Below are positions 33,451-41,971 of a stretch of DNA of 64,000 nt, piece by piece. The notes beneath the pieces were generated by a model that did not search any database, had not been told where the DNA came from, and saw nothing but the letters and a program-made list of their open reading frames with translations. Made by a program: the position numbers and the translations under genes. The stretch spans positions 23,000-86,999 of the forward strand of contig DAOUIZ010000043.1 in NCBI GenBank assembly GCA_034423195.1. The letters run 5' to 3'. Each line of letters starts with the position of its first letter. The stretch's first letter is position 1. Source of the stretch: CATOSK01 sp034423195. Its GTDB lineage: Bacteria > Chloroflexota > Dehalococcoidia > Lucifugimonadales > UBA3495.

Positions 33451-33807
33451 ATGCAGCAAACACAGACCTACAAAGACCGAAGCAGGATTTTCCTGGCAAA
33501 GGCCCGGGAGGAGCTTGCGGCGGGAGATTTGGAGCAGGCATCCGAGAAGGCATGGGGGGCGGCCTCCCTCATGCTGAAAGCCGCAGCCCAGCAGAGGGGA
33601 TTAGACCATGAAACGCATAACCAACTTTTCCGGGTCCTGCGTGTCGTGGTAAGCGAATTGGACGACCAGGAATTGCGAAGGTTGTTCAATGACGCCAATG
33701 GACTGCATCACAACTTCTACGAGCACCGCCTAACCGCCGAAGAGATAAGTGACGACATTGATTCGGTGGAAAGGTTCGTAGGAAGAGTGGAGAGTTTCCT
33801 GGCCTAG
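33451..33807 (+). CDS. HEPN/PaREP1-like small protein, family B copy 2
   Basis: 118 residues from the ATG at 33451; the frame extends upstream, but the paralogue at 23484 begins with the same MQQT-TY sequence, which fixes the start. R49, H53, H56 and NGLHHNFYEH (H86) are kept at identical positions. A TATAAT box lies ~98 bases upstream (33348-33353) without a good -35. The function is unknown; it is adjacent to the nuclease-like DUF4268 gene. Confidence 0.72.
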   Translation: MQQTQTYKDRSRIFLAKAREELAAGDLEQASEKAWGAASLMLKAAAQQRGLDHETHNQLFRVLRVVVSELDDQELRRLFNDANGLHHNFYEHRLTAEEISDDIDSVERFVGRVESFLA

Positions 33808-33876
33808 CGGGAGAGATGGCCGGGGCAGACTTGGTTTCTCTGGCGAGATCACCCATTATTGCCCGCAGGAGGCACC

Positions 33877-34911
33877 ATGGAATTTGGCGAATTAGTCGAC
33901 GTAGGACTGCGAGAAGTATGGCCTAGAGAGGACACTGATTTCACGCCTTGGCTGTCGAACAACTTACAGAAGTTGGCGGTAACTATCGGATTACCTTCCG
34001 ACATCGAATTTGAAGGGCGGGAGGTTGGGGTCGAAGGATTCTCCGCCGACATAGTCGCCCATATTCCAGCCGACGGAAGCAGGGTTCTTATCGAAAACCA
34101 GTATGGAACCACCGACCACACGCACTTGGGACAAACTCTGACCTATTTAGCAGGACTCGACAATGTGAAGACGGTGATTTGGGTTGCTGCGCATTTCCAC
34201 ACCGCCCATCTTGCCGCTCTACGGTGGTTAAACGCTCATACACCCAATGATATTGCTTTCTTTGGCGTCCAAGTGAGAGTCGTGCGCATCGGGGAACCAC
34301 CTGCTCCCGTGGCCCCACTGTTCGAGGTGGTGGAACGACCCAGCCAATGGGACAGGGATTTTTTGTCGTCCACCAACCGCACACCAGACCCTCGTGTGGA
34401 GGAACGGGGCAGGTTACGACAAGAATTTTGGCAGTTCTACGCCCAGCAATACCCAGACGACGTCCAATTGCGTCCGACTTTCCGAGACACCAATGTCTTT
34501 CACAAAGTAGGAAAATTTACGATTTCTCAATACCTGTCCGTTGGCGGAACCGGCATATACGTCCGGGATTCTGACAGAGGTCATGGGGCTGAACCCACTA
34601 ACGCCATGACGTGGTATCGAGGCGCCATCGACCGGGTGCTTCCCGACAACCAATCCAGATACTTGCAGGTAGATATTCAGAATCGGGACAATTGGCCGCA
34701 GATGGCCGATTGGTTGCACGAAAGGCTAGTGGTCTTTAACCGGGTGTTGGAAACCCCTCTGCCACCCGAAGTGCTGGAATGGTTGGAACGGGATTGTTGT
34801 TGCGATTGGTGCTGCAACGATTGTCCTGAAGACGACCACCTTTGCAAGACATGCTATTGCCCCGAATGCTCCCCAGTTCCCTCCCTAGCCACCGCCGACC
34901 CGGCCGGATAG
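33877..34911 (+). CDS. DUF4268-like protein with PD-(D/E)XK-type core and cysteine-rich tail
   Basis: 344 residues from the ATG at 33877 (AGGAGG four bases upstream); the TTG at 33859 overlaps that site and is unlikely. The first half has a nuclease-like D-x14-E-x-Q pattern (D58, E73, Q75 in SADIVAHIPADGSRVLIENQYG). The second half resembles DUF4268, found near restriction and mobile-element systems. The C-terminus carries a dense cysteine block (CCCDWCC, CPEDDHLC, CYCPEC), probably a metal site. The last 58 bases overlap the converging gene at 34854. Confidence 0.65.
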   Translation: MEFGELVDVGLREVWPREDTDFTPWLSNNLQKLAVTIGLPSDIEFEGREVGVEGFSADIVAHIPADGSRVLIENQYGTTDHTHLGQTLTYLAGLDNVKTVIWVAAHFHTAHLAALRWLNAHTPNDIAFFGVQVRVVRIGEPPAPVAPLFEVVERPSQWDRDFLSSTNRTPDPRVEERGRLRQEFWQFYAQQYPDDVQLRPTFRDTNVFHKVGKFTISQYLSVGGTGIYVRDSDRGHGAEPTNAMTWYRGAIDRVLPDNQSRYLQVDIQNRDNWPQMADWLHERLVVFNRVLETPLPPEVLEWLERDCCCDWCCNDCPEDDHLCKTCYCPECSPVPSLATADPAG

Positions 34912-35249
34912 TCCTCCGGCTTCCCCGTGTCCCCCGGCTGGATGACGAAGTCCCGCCGGTCCCGGTAGAGGCGGGCGCGGTTGAGGACGTGGTTGCCGTA
35001 GGGCTCGAGGTCGTCCCAGTGAGTCATGAGCCAGTACTTGTACTCGCCGAGGAAGAGGTAGGTGTTGTTCATGGAAAAGAAGCGGCAGGCCACGCCCTCC
35101 CCGGCCCGGAACCGTTCGCAGACGGCGGCGAGCAGGTCCCACTGGTCATCCGCCTGGCTCAGGACGTACTCGTGGGGCCAGGTCTCCCGGTAGGTCACCG
35201 CCTCCCGCCACGGCGCCTGCGCGATTAGCTCCATTATCGAGTCCGGCAT
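34854..35249 (-). CDS. conserved hypothetical protein downstream of leuS
   Basis: 131 residues, cytoplasmic, with aromatic-rich motifs HEYVLSQADDQWDLL and FFSMNNTYLFLGEYKYWLMTHWD. No function is recognised. It starts 13 bases after the leuS stop in the same direction and so is the last gene of that unit. Its 3' end overlaps the converging DUF4268-like gene by 58 bases. Confidence 0.65.
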   Translation of the reverse strand: MPDSIMELIAQAPWREAVTYRETWPHEYVLSQADDQWDLLAAVCERFRAGEGVACRFFSMNNTYLFLGEYKYWLMTHWDDLEPYGNHVLNRARLYRDRRDFVIQPGDTGKPEDYPAGSAVAREGTGEHSGQ

Positions 35250-35262
35250 TCCATTACCCTTC

Positions 35263-37740
35263 CTACCGCACCACCACGTTGACCAGCTTGCCCGGAACGT
35301 ATATCGCCCGGTTCACCGTCTTGCCGTCGGTGTAGGGCTGGACCCGCGGGCTGGCCAGCGCCAGCTCCTCGGCGGCGGACTGGTCGATTCCCACCGGCAC
35401 CTCGATCCGGTCCCGCACCCGCCCGTTGACCTGCACCACCAGCGTCACCGTCTCCTCCGCCGCCAGCTCCTCGTCCCAGGCCGGGAAGGGCTGCTGGTGG
35501 ACGCTGTACGGGTGGCCGGCGCGCTCCCACAGCTCCTCGGCCAGGTGGGGCGCGATGGGCGCCAGGATGAGCAGGAAGGCCCGGACGCACTCCCGCCAGG
35601 TCCCGGCGTCGATGCTGGCCTCGGCCCAGACCTTGCTCAGGTGGTTGGAGAACTCCATCAGCGAGGCGATGGCCGTGTTGAACTTGAACCGCTCCAGGTC
35701 GTTGTGGCACTTGCGGATGGTCTGGTGCATCAGCCGCACCGTGTCCCGGACGACCTGCTCATCCACCTGCCCGTTGTCCAGGTGGGACGGGTCCCGGTCG
35801 GCCATGGACCACACCCGGTTGAGCCAGCGGGCAATGCCGTTGATTCCCACGTCGCTCCAGGGGCCTCCCTGGTCCCAGGGGCCGATGAACATGAGGAAGC
35901 AGCGCACCGCGTCGGCCCCCATCTGCCCCACCACCTCGTCCGGGCTGACCACGTTGCCCCGGCTCTTGCTCATCTTCTCGTGGTCCTGCCCCAGGATGAC
36001 CCCCTGGTTGAACAGGCGCAGGAAGGGCTCGTCGAAGCCCAGCATCTCCATGTCCCGCAGCGCCTTGATGAAGAAGCGGGCGTAGAGCAGGTGGAGGACG
36101 GCGTGCTCCGCTCCGCCGGTGTACTGGTCCACCGGCGCCCAGTCCTCGATGGTCGCCGGGTTGAAGGGCCCTTCATCGAACTGGGGACAGGTGTAGCGGA
36201 GCATGTACCAGGACGAGTCGAAGAAGGTGTCCATCGTGTCCGTTTCCCGCCGGGCCGCGCCCCCGCAGCGGGGACACTCGGTGTTGACGAACTCCGGGTT
36301 GGACGCCAGCGGCGACTCGCCGGTGGGCCTGAAGTCGGCGTCCGGCGGCAGCAGGACGGGAAGCTGCTCCTCCGGCACCGGCACGATGCCGCACTTGCCG
36401 CAGAAAATCATCGGAATGGGCGTTCCCCAGTACCGCTGCCGCGAGATGAGCCAGTCCCGGATGCGGTAGGACACCGCCCGCCGGCCCCAGCCCCGCCGCT
36501 CCACGTCGTTGGCGATGGCCTCCGTCCCCTCCTCGTTGGTCATGCCGTCGTAGGCGCCGGAGTTGGTCATGAAACCGTCGCCGGTGTACGCCTCGTCAGG
36601 CTCCTTACCGTCCCAGTCCAGGGGCATGATGACCGTGCGGATGGGCAGGCCGTACTTCCTGGCGAAGTCAAAGTCCCGGGTGTCGTGGGCCGGAACGCCC
36701 ATCACCGCGCCCGTCCCGTAGGTGGGTAGCACATAGTCGGCGGCGAAGATGGGGATGCGCTCCCCGTTGAGCCGGTTGACGGCATAGCTGCCCAGGAACA
36801 CTCCCGTCTTTTCCTTGTCCGTGGACAGCCGCTCCACCTCGGAGGTCTGCCGCGCCTGCGTGGCGTAGGCTTCCACCGCCTCCCGCCGGTCCGGGGCGGT
36901 CAGCGCGGCCACCAGCGGGTTTTCCGGCGCCAGCGCCATGAAGGTGACGCCGAAGATGGTGTCGATGCGGGTGGTGAAAGTGCGGATTTCCGTCGCCTCC
37001 AGCCCGTGCTCGGAAATGTCGAAGCTGATATCCACGCCGTCGCTGCGGCCGATCCAGTTCCGCTGCATGGTCAGAATCTTCTCCGGCCATTCCACCAGGC
37101 CGCCGAAGTCCAGCAGTTGATCGGCGTAGTCGGTTATCCGCAGGAACCACTGCTCCAGGTCCCGGCGGGTGATCAGGGTGCCGCACCGCTCGCAGCCGCC
37201 GTTGACCACCTGCTCGTTGGCCAGCACCGTCTGGCACGAGGGACACCACACCACCGGCGCCATTCCCCGGTAGGCCAGTCCGTGTTCGTACAGCTTCAGG
37301 AAGAACCACTGGTTCCAGCGGTAGTATTCCGGCAGGCAGCAGACCACCTCCCGGTCCCAGTCGTACACCGCCCCGATGGAGCGGAGCTGCCGGCGCATGT
37401 TCTCGATGTTGCTCATGGTCCAGGTGTGGGGGTGGATGCCCCGGCTGATGGCCGCGTTCTCGGCGGGCAGGCCGAAGGCGTCGAACCCGATGGGATGCAG
37501 CACGTTGTAGCCCTGCATCCGGCGGAACCGGGCGTGGCAGTCCGACGGGGACATGGCGTACCAGTGCCCGATGTGCAGGTCCCCCGACGGGTAGGGATAC
37601 ATGGTCAGCTCGTACCACTTGGGACGCGCGTCGTCGTCCCGCACCGTGTACAGGGAATCAGCGGCCCACCGCTCCTGCCATTTCCGGTCGATAGCCACCG
37701 GATCGTAGCGCAACTCAACCTGCCTGGGACCCGTAGTCAT
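35263..37740 (-). CDS. leuS: leucyl-tRNA synthetase
   Basis: 825 residues, normal for the bacterial enzyme, which charges tRNA-Leu. The class I signatures are visible: HIGH at residues 56-59 (GDLHIGHW) and KMSKS near residue 590 (HEKMSKSRGN). The editing (CP1) domain region contains the threonine-rich EIRTFTTRIDTIFG and AHDTRDFDFA segments, and a zinc-type CGKCG and CPRCGG occur in the middle. An isolated housekeeping gene transcribed leftward. Confidence 0.97.
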   Translation of the reverse strand: MTTGPRQVELRYDPVAIDRKWQERWAADSLYTVRDDDARPKWYELTMYPYPSGDLHIGHWYAMSPSDCHARFRRMQGYNVLHPIGFDAFGLPAENAAISRGIHPHTWTMSNIENMRRQLRSIGAVYDWDREVVCCLPEYYRWNQWFFLKLYEHGLAYRGMAPVVWCPSCQTVLANEQVVNGGCERCGTLITRRDLEQWFLRITDYADQLLDFGGLVEWPEKILTMQRNWIGRSDGVDISFDISEHGLEATEIRTFTTRIDTIFGVTFMALAPENPLVAALTAPDRREAVEAYATQARQTSEVERLSTDKEKTGVFLGSYAVNRLNGERIPIFAADYVLPTYGTGAVMGVPAHDTRDFDFARKYGLPIRTVIMPLDWDGKEPDEAYTGDGFMTNSGAYDGMTNEEGTEAIANDVERRGWGRRAVSYRIRDWLISRQRYWGTPIPMIFCGKCGIVPVPEEQLPVLLPPDADFRPTGESPLASNPEFVNTECPRCGGAARRETDTMDTFFDSSWYMLRYTCPQFDEGPFNPATIEDWAPVDQYTGGAEHAVLHLLYARFFIKALRDMEMLGFDEPFLRLFNQGVILGQDHEKMSKSRGNVVSPDEVVGQMGADAVRCFLMFIGPWDQGGPWSDVGINGIARWLNRVWSMADRDPSHLDNGQVDEQVVRDTVRLMHQTIRKCHNDLERFKFNTAIASLMEFSNHLSKVWAEASIDAGTWRECVRAFLLILAPIAPHLAEELWERAGHPYSVHQQPFPAWDEELAAEETVTLVVQVNGRVRDRIEVPVGIDQSAAEELALASPRVQPYTDGKTVNRAIYVPGKLVNVVVR

Positions 37741-38056
37741 GTCGGTTCACCTCTACCCTGCTGAATCGTAACAATCTTAGCACACGCCAGCCCTCCTCTC
37801 TCCCAGGCCCGACCCCCGCAAACGGGTCTCGGGGAAGCGGTTGGCCCGAAAGAGAAGCGGGCGGCCATCCCCCGCGTTGACCGCCAACGGCAAAGAAACT
37901 AGAATCCGGGCCGGAGCGTGCCGGAGTGCGCTACCGAAAACCGGACGGAGAATACCCGGACGGAGAATACGGTGCATCCAGACCCCCGCCACATTTCAGA
38001 TCGCCGGACTGCATCCGCCGGATTTCCCCTGCCCCCGCAGGATGACGCGGTGACCC
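37741..38056. other. divergent intergenic region leuS-trkH with 15-bp tandem repeat
   Basis: Contains two tandem 15-bp copies at 37941-37970. Must carry promoters for both genes, but no convincing box pair was found. Confidence 0.45.
37941..37970. repeat. two tandem 15-bp repeats
   Basis: CCGGACGGAGAATAC is repeated exactly (37941-37955 and 37956-37970), about 90 bases before trkH. Confidence 0.6.
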
Positions 38057-39499
38057 GTGGCCTCTAGCTCCCCCCGCCCCCGCAGGAGCGCAGTAGTCCG
38101 GCAGCCCCGGGCCCAGCAGTTGCGGCCCGTGGTGGAACCCCCCGTTCCCCAACGGCGTCCCACCCGCATCCTCACCACTCCCTACGTTCTCTTCCTGGGC
38201 CTGGCCGGACTGATCGTGGCGGGCGGTCTGCTTCTGTCGCTGCCCATAGCCAGCTCCGACGGAAGGGCCACTGCGCCGGACCTGGCCTTCTTCACCGCCA
38301 CTTCCGCCGTGACCGTCACCGGCCACACCGTCGTCAACAGCTCAACCCACTGGAGCCACTTCGGACAGGCCGTCATCTTCGCCCTCATGCTCATCGGCGG
38401 CCTTACCTTCATGGCCGTCGCCACCTTCATCCTGGCCCTGCTGGGCCACCGCTCCTCCCTGTCGGAGCGCCTGGTGATGCGCGAGACCATGGGCATCGAC
38501 CGCATGGAAGGACTCCGCCGGATCACCCGCACCATCGTCCTGGTGGTCATCCTGATCTACTGCGTCGGAGCGGTGGTCATCTTCTTCCGCATCAACGGAC
38601 TGGACGGCATGGGGCTGGCCGAATCCCTCTGGCAGTCCATGTTCCTGTCGGTGTCGTCCTTCAACAACGCGGGATTCTCCATCCTTCCCGAAGCTCCCCC
38701 GGGCAGCGGCATCGGGAGGGTGCTCACCTGGGACCTCCTGCTGGTGGCCATGGGCGTGCTGATCATCCTGGGGGCCGTCGGGTGGACCTCCCTCGTTGAC
38801 CTGTACCGCCACCGCCGTTTTTCCCGCCTCAGCCTGGACACCAAGCTGGTGCTGGTGGCCAGCCTCGTCCTCTGGGGCGTCGGAGCGGTGGCCTTGTTCC
38901 TGGCTGAGTACCTCAATCCCGCCACCCACGCGGCGTTGACCGTGCCGGAACAGGTGGTCAGCTCCGTCTTCCACTCCATCAGCGGCCGGACCGCCGGATT
39001 CACCGCCATCGACTTCGGGCTGGCCGAGGACTTCACCAAGCTCACCTATCCCGTCCTCATGTTCATTGGCGGGGCCTCCGGTTCGGTGGCCGGCGGAATC
39101 AAGGTCAACACCATCGCGGTCATCGCCGCCGCCGTGATTTCCTCCGTGCGGGGAAGGGCCCAGGCCGAGGCTTTCGGAAGGGAAATTCCCCAGGCCCAGG
39201 TCCTGCGGGCATTGACCGTGGGAGTCCTGGGAGTGGTGTTCCTGCTGCTGGTCATGCCCGTCCTTACGTTAATCGAGCCGGACATACCCTTCGTGGACCT
39301 GCTGTTCGACACGGTATCCGCCTTCAGCACCAACGGTTCATCCACCGGCATAGTCCCCGACCTCAGCATCCCCGGGAAAATCATCTTCATGCTCGCCATG
39401 TTCATCGGACGGCTGGGGCCGCTCACCCTGGCCCTGGCCCTGGCTCCCCGGGAGCACAGCGTGTACCGTTTTGCCCAGGAAAGGGTTACAATAGGCTGA
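38057..39499 (+). CDS. trkH: TrkH/KtrB potassium uptake channel
   Basis: 480 residues, four-fold MPM repeat channel. The selectivity-filter loops show the expected glycines (SAVTVTGHTVV, SSFNNAGFSIL, SGRTAGFTAIDF, SAFSTNGSSTG). The first ~35 residues are a basic proline-rich cytosolic extension with a GTG start. It forms the K+ pore; RCK partners follow directly: TrkA at 39543 and, after a stress-protein gene, two more NAD-binding proteins. Confidence 0.92.
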   Translation: MASSSPRPRRSAVVRQPRAQQLRPVVEPPVPQRRPTRILTTPYVLFLGLAGLIVAGGLLLSLPIASSDGRATAPDLAFFTATSAVTVTGHTVVNSSTHWSHFGQAVIFALMLIGGLTFMAVATFILALLGHRSSLSERLVMRETMGIDRMEGLRRITRTIVLVVILIYCVGAVVIFFRINGLDGMGLAESLWQSMFLSVSSFNNAGFSILPEAPPGSGIGRVLTWDLLLVAMGVLIILGAVGWTSLVDLYRHRRFSRLSLDTKLVLVASLVLWGVGAVALFLAEYLNPATHAALTVPEQVVSSVFHSISGRTAGFTAIDFGLAEDFTKLTYPVLMFIGGASGSVAGGIKVNTIAVIAAAVISSVRGRAQAEAFGREIPQAQVLRALTVGVLGVVFLLLVMPVLTLIEPDIPFVDLLFDTVSAFSTNGSSTGIVPDLSIPGKIIFMLAMFIGRLGPLTLALALAPREHSVYRFAQERVTIG

Positions 39500-39542
39500 A
39501 TTCAATTGAGGGCAATCCGGCGGGGTCCATCGAGGACCGGCG

Positions 39543-40256
39543 ATGAATAAGCAGGTCTGTGTAATCGGGTTGGGACGGTTCGGTTCCACCGTGGCCCGGG
39601 AACTCTACCAGGCGGGCCACGACGTCTTGGCCGTCGACGCCAACGAGAGCACCATACAGGACATGCTGGGTTCCGTGACCTATGCGGTCAGGGCTGACGC
39701 CACCAACGAGTCGGTGCTGCGGGAGCTGGGCGTCGCGGATTTCGACGTGGCCATCGTCGCCCTGGGCAGCGACAACATCCAGAGCAGCATCCTGGTCACC
39801 GTAATCCTCAAGAGCCTGGATATACCCTTCATCGTAGCCCGGGCTGCCAGCGAGCTTCACGGTACGACTCTGGAGCGAATCGGGGCTGACAAGGTCGTTT
39901 ACCCGGAGATGGAGAGCGCCCGGCGGGTGGCCCACGTCGATTTCAACGCCGGCGTCGTCGACTTCATGGAAATCTCCCCCGGGGCCGGCATCATCAAGAT
40001 TCATCCTCCCGAATTCATGCTGCGCAAGACCATTGAGGAGGTCGGCCTGTCCGGTCCCCAGGGGCCGTATGGCGTCGTCGTTCTGGCCATCCGCCGGGGC
40101 CGGAGCTACATCGTGAACCCCTCCAAGGATGAGGAAATCCGGCCGGGCGACCTGCTGTTGATCGCTGGCCGCAACGATAACGTGGCCCGAATTTACGGCG
40201 CCGACAGCGAGTTCGGATTGGCTGCGGGCGCCGCGGCCGAACGGAATGGGCGGTAG
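39543..40256 (+). CDS. trkA: TrkA/KtrA regulatory subunit 1 (RCK)
   Basis: 237 residues: Rossmann NAD-binding domain (CVIGLGRFGSTVARELY, ~6-22, with acidic D32 and D51-like residues) plus a C-terminal TrkA_C domain (IVNPSKDEEIRPGDLLLIAG). It gates the TrkH channel in response to nucleotide. It lies 43 bases after trkH. Confidence 0.9.
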   Translation: MNKQVCVIGLGRFGSTVARELYQAGHDVLAVDANESTIQDMLGSVTYAVRADATNESVLRELGVADFDVAIVALGSDNIQSSILVTVILKSLDIPFIVARAASELHGTTLERIGADKVVYPEMESARRVAHVDFNAGVVDFMEISPGAGIIKIHPPEFMLRKTIEEVGLSGPQGPYGVVVLAIRRGRSYIVNPSKDEEIRPGDLLLIAGRNDNVARIYGADSEFGLAAGAAAERNGR

Positions 40257-40282
40257 CCCCTGTCCCCTGGAAACCGGCGGGC

Positions 40283-40318
40283 CGCGGTCCCTGCCTGGCC
40301 TGCCAGTCCGGGACCGCG
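40283..40318 (+). terminator. two-tier hairpin between trkA and usp
   Basis: Outer arms 40283-40291 and 40310-40318 (CGCGGTCCC and complement) enclose an inner CTGG/CCAG pair. No T-tract follows. Confidence 0.45.
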
Positions 40319-40432
40319 TGAGGATGCTCCATCCTGGAATGGTATCAGGCGGATTGCCCGGAGCGTCGTTGCCGAGTTCCAAACATCCTCTACACCGGCC
40401 TGTCAATCCGGAATTTTCGTAACGGCCTCGGA

Positions 40433-40879
40433 ATGTCTCTGAACGGGAAGCGAATACTGGTCCCGGTGAACGGAAGCTCTGCCAGCGAAGCGGGCTTTCT
40501 GTGGGTATGCGGACTGTTGCAGCGAGCCCAGGCTGAACTCCACGCCATCTACATCACCGAGCTGCCCCTGGAATTCGATATGACCACCGAATTCGTGATG
40601 CAGGACCACCGGGGCGAGGGTGTCCTGGCGCGGATTGAACGCCTGGCCACCGAGCATAAATGCCACGTCCGGGCCCAGCTATTGCAGGCCAGGCACGCCG
40701 GCCCCGCCATCGTCCAGGAAGCCCTCGACCGGAAGATGGACCTCATCGTCCTCGGAATCCCCCACCAGAAGGGCGTCGGATTGCCGGCCGTGAACTCCAC
40801 CGCCTCTTTCGTACTGGGCAATGCCCCCTGCGAGGTGGTCTGCTATCGCGAGCCCGTGCCCAGCGCGGTCTTGTCATAG
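40433..40879 (+). CDS. universal stress protein family protein
   Basis: 148 residues. The UspA fold starts with KRILVPVNGSSAS and ends with ILGNAPCEVVCY-like TASFVLGNAPCEVVCYREP. The ATP-binding GxxG(x9)G(S/T) motif is imperfect (LGIPHQKGVG...), so nucleotide binding is uncertain. Usp domains occur next to potassium transporters as regulators. It is followed 12 bases later by an RCK-type gene. Confidence 0.8.
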   Translation: MSLNGKRILVPVNGSSASEAGFLWVCGLLQRAQAELHAIYITELPLEFDMTTEFVMQDHRGEGVLARIERLATEHKCHVRAQLLQARHAGPAIVQEALDRKMDLIVLGIPHQKGVGLPAVNSTASFVLGNAPCEVVCYREPVPSAVLS

Positions 40880-40891
40880 GCGCACGCGGTT

Positions 40892-41296
40892 ATGGATGCC
40901 ATTATCTACGGTTGCGGGCCCCTCGCTTCTTCCCTGGTCCATCACCTGGTCGCCAGGGAATACCTGGTCACCGTCGTAGGAGACGACCTCGAATCCCTCA
41001 AGCATTTTTCCGGCATTGAAAACACCTCGACCGTCCTGGTGGTGGATGCCGCGATGCAGGACTACCTCCAGGAAGCCAACGTGGCCCTGGCCGAGCTGTT
41101 CGTGGCGATATCCGGCAACGACCTTGCCAATGTGCTGGTCAGCCAGGCGGCCAGCCATCTGTTCAACGTGCCAAGCGTCATTTGCCGCATCGACGACCCG
41201 GACCTCCGGCAGATGTATGCCGGCCTGGGCATCCATACCCTTGGCCTCTCCGACCTTGACCTCCTGTCGGATCTCACGGCGGCCGTGGACCAGTAG
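40892..41296 (+). CDS. NAD-binding TrkA-N domain protein without TrkA_C
   Basis: 134 residues with only the Rossmann half: AIIYGCGPLASSLVHHLV (the glycine loop is degenerate, GCGPLA) and VVGDDLESL. It lacks the C-terminal domain of TrkA. It may form half of a split or unequal RCK ring with its neighbours. It overlaps the same operon as the Usp gene and a full TrkA. Confidence 0.8.
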   Translation: MDAIIYGCGPLASSLVHHLVAREYLVTVVGDDLESLKHFSGIENTSTVLVVDAAMQDYLQEANVALAELFVAISGNDLANVLVSQAASHLFNVPSVICRIDDPDLRQMYAGLGIHTLGLSDLDLLSDLTAAVDQ

Positions 41297-41306
41297 GAAT
41301 TCCGTC

Positions 41307-41966
41307 GTGTACGTTGTAATATCGGGTTGCGGGTCCGTCGGGTATCACCTCACCAAGGCCCTGCTCACGGCGGGGCACGAAGTTACCGTGGTCGACCCAA
41401 ACCCCCACAAGGCCGAGCTGCTGCGGGCGGAGTTGGGAATAGAAGTGGTCACCGGCAGCGGCACCTCCAGGAAAGACCTCGAGACCGCCGGAACGTCCCG
41501 GGCCAAGGTCTTCGTCGGCGCCGCCGATCTTGACGAGACCAACCTGGTCGCCTGCCAGGTGGCCAAGCACCTCTTCAAAGTGGGCCGCACCATGTCGGTG
41601 ATCCGCGACCCGAAAAACGACTCCCTGTTCCGGGTCCTGGGAATCGACGTAGCGGTCAACGCCAACCACATGTTGGTCTACGCCCTGGAAGAGGGTTTTC
41701 AGGGCCAGCCCCTCATGCACCTGATGCAGACCAGGCTGGACCAGGTGCAGCTCGTCTGCATCACCGTCCCCGAAGACGCCGAGGCCGTCGGACAATCCCT
41801 GGCCGGCCTGGAACTCCCCCGGGGAAGCCTGATCAACCTGGTCATCAAGGCGACCGGGCCTGAGCTCCCCCACGAGGAGATGGTCCTCGAAGCCCACGAC
41901 CAGGTCATCGCCGTCGTCAGTATTGACGATATCCCTGCCCTCTACGACATATTGACAGGAGCATAA
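41307..41966 (+). CDS. TrkA/KtrA regulatory subunit 2
   Basis: 219 residues from the GTG at 41307 (TAGGA eight bases before). The Rossmann motif VISGCGSVGYHLTKALL with VVDPNPHKAELLR is complete, and a TrkA_C domain (VQLVCITVPEDAEAVGQSL...) follows. A longer frame upstream overlaps the previous gene and is not used. It completes the set of regulators beside trkH; pheA starts five bases after its stop. Confidence 0.88.
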   Translation: MYVVISGCGSVGYHLTKALLTAGHEVTVVDPNPHKAELLRAELGIEVVTGSGTSRKDLETAGTSRAKVFVGAADLDETNLVACQVAKHLFKVGRTMSVIRDPKNDSLFRVLGIDVAVNANHMLVYALEEGFQGQPLMHLMQTRLDQVQLVCITVPEDAEAVGQSLAGLELPRGSLINLVIKATGPELPHEEMVLEAHDQVIAVVSIDDIPALYDILTGA

Positions 41967-41971
41967 CGGAA

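Noticed and set aside
41016..41306. Long upstream extension of the second TrkA gene
   Set aside because: It overlaps the preceding TrkA-N gene in another frame and lacks similarity; the GTG at 41307 has a ribosome site and begins the Rossmann motif.
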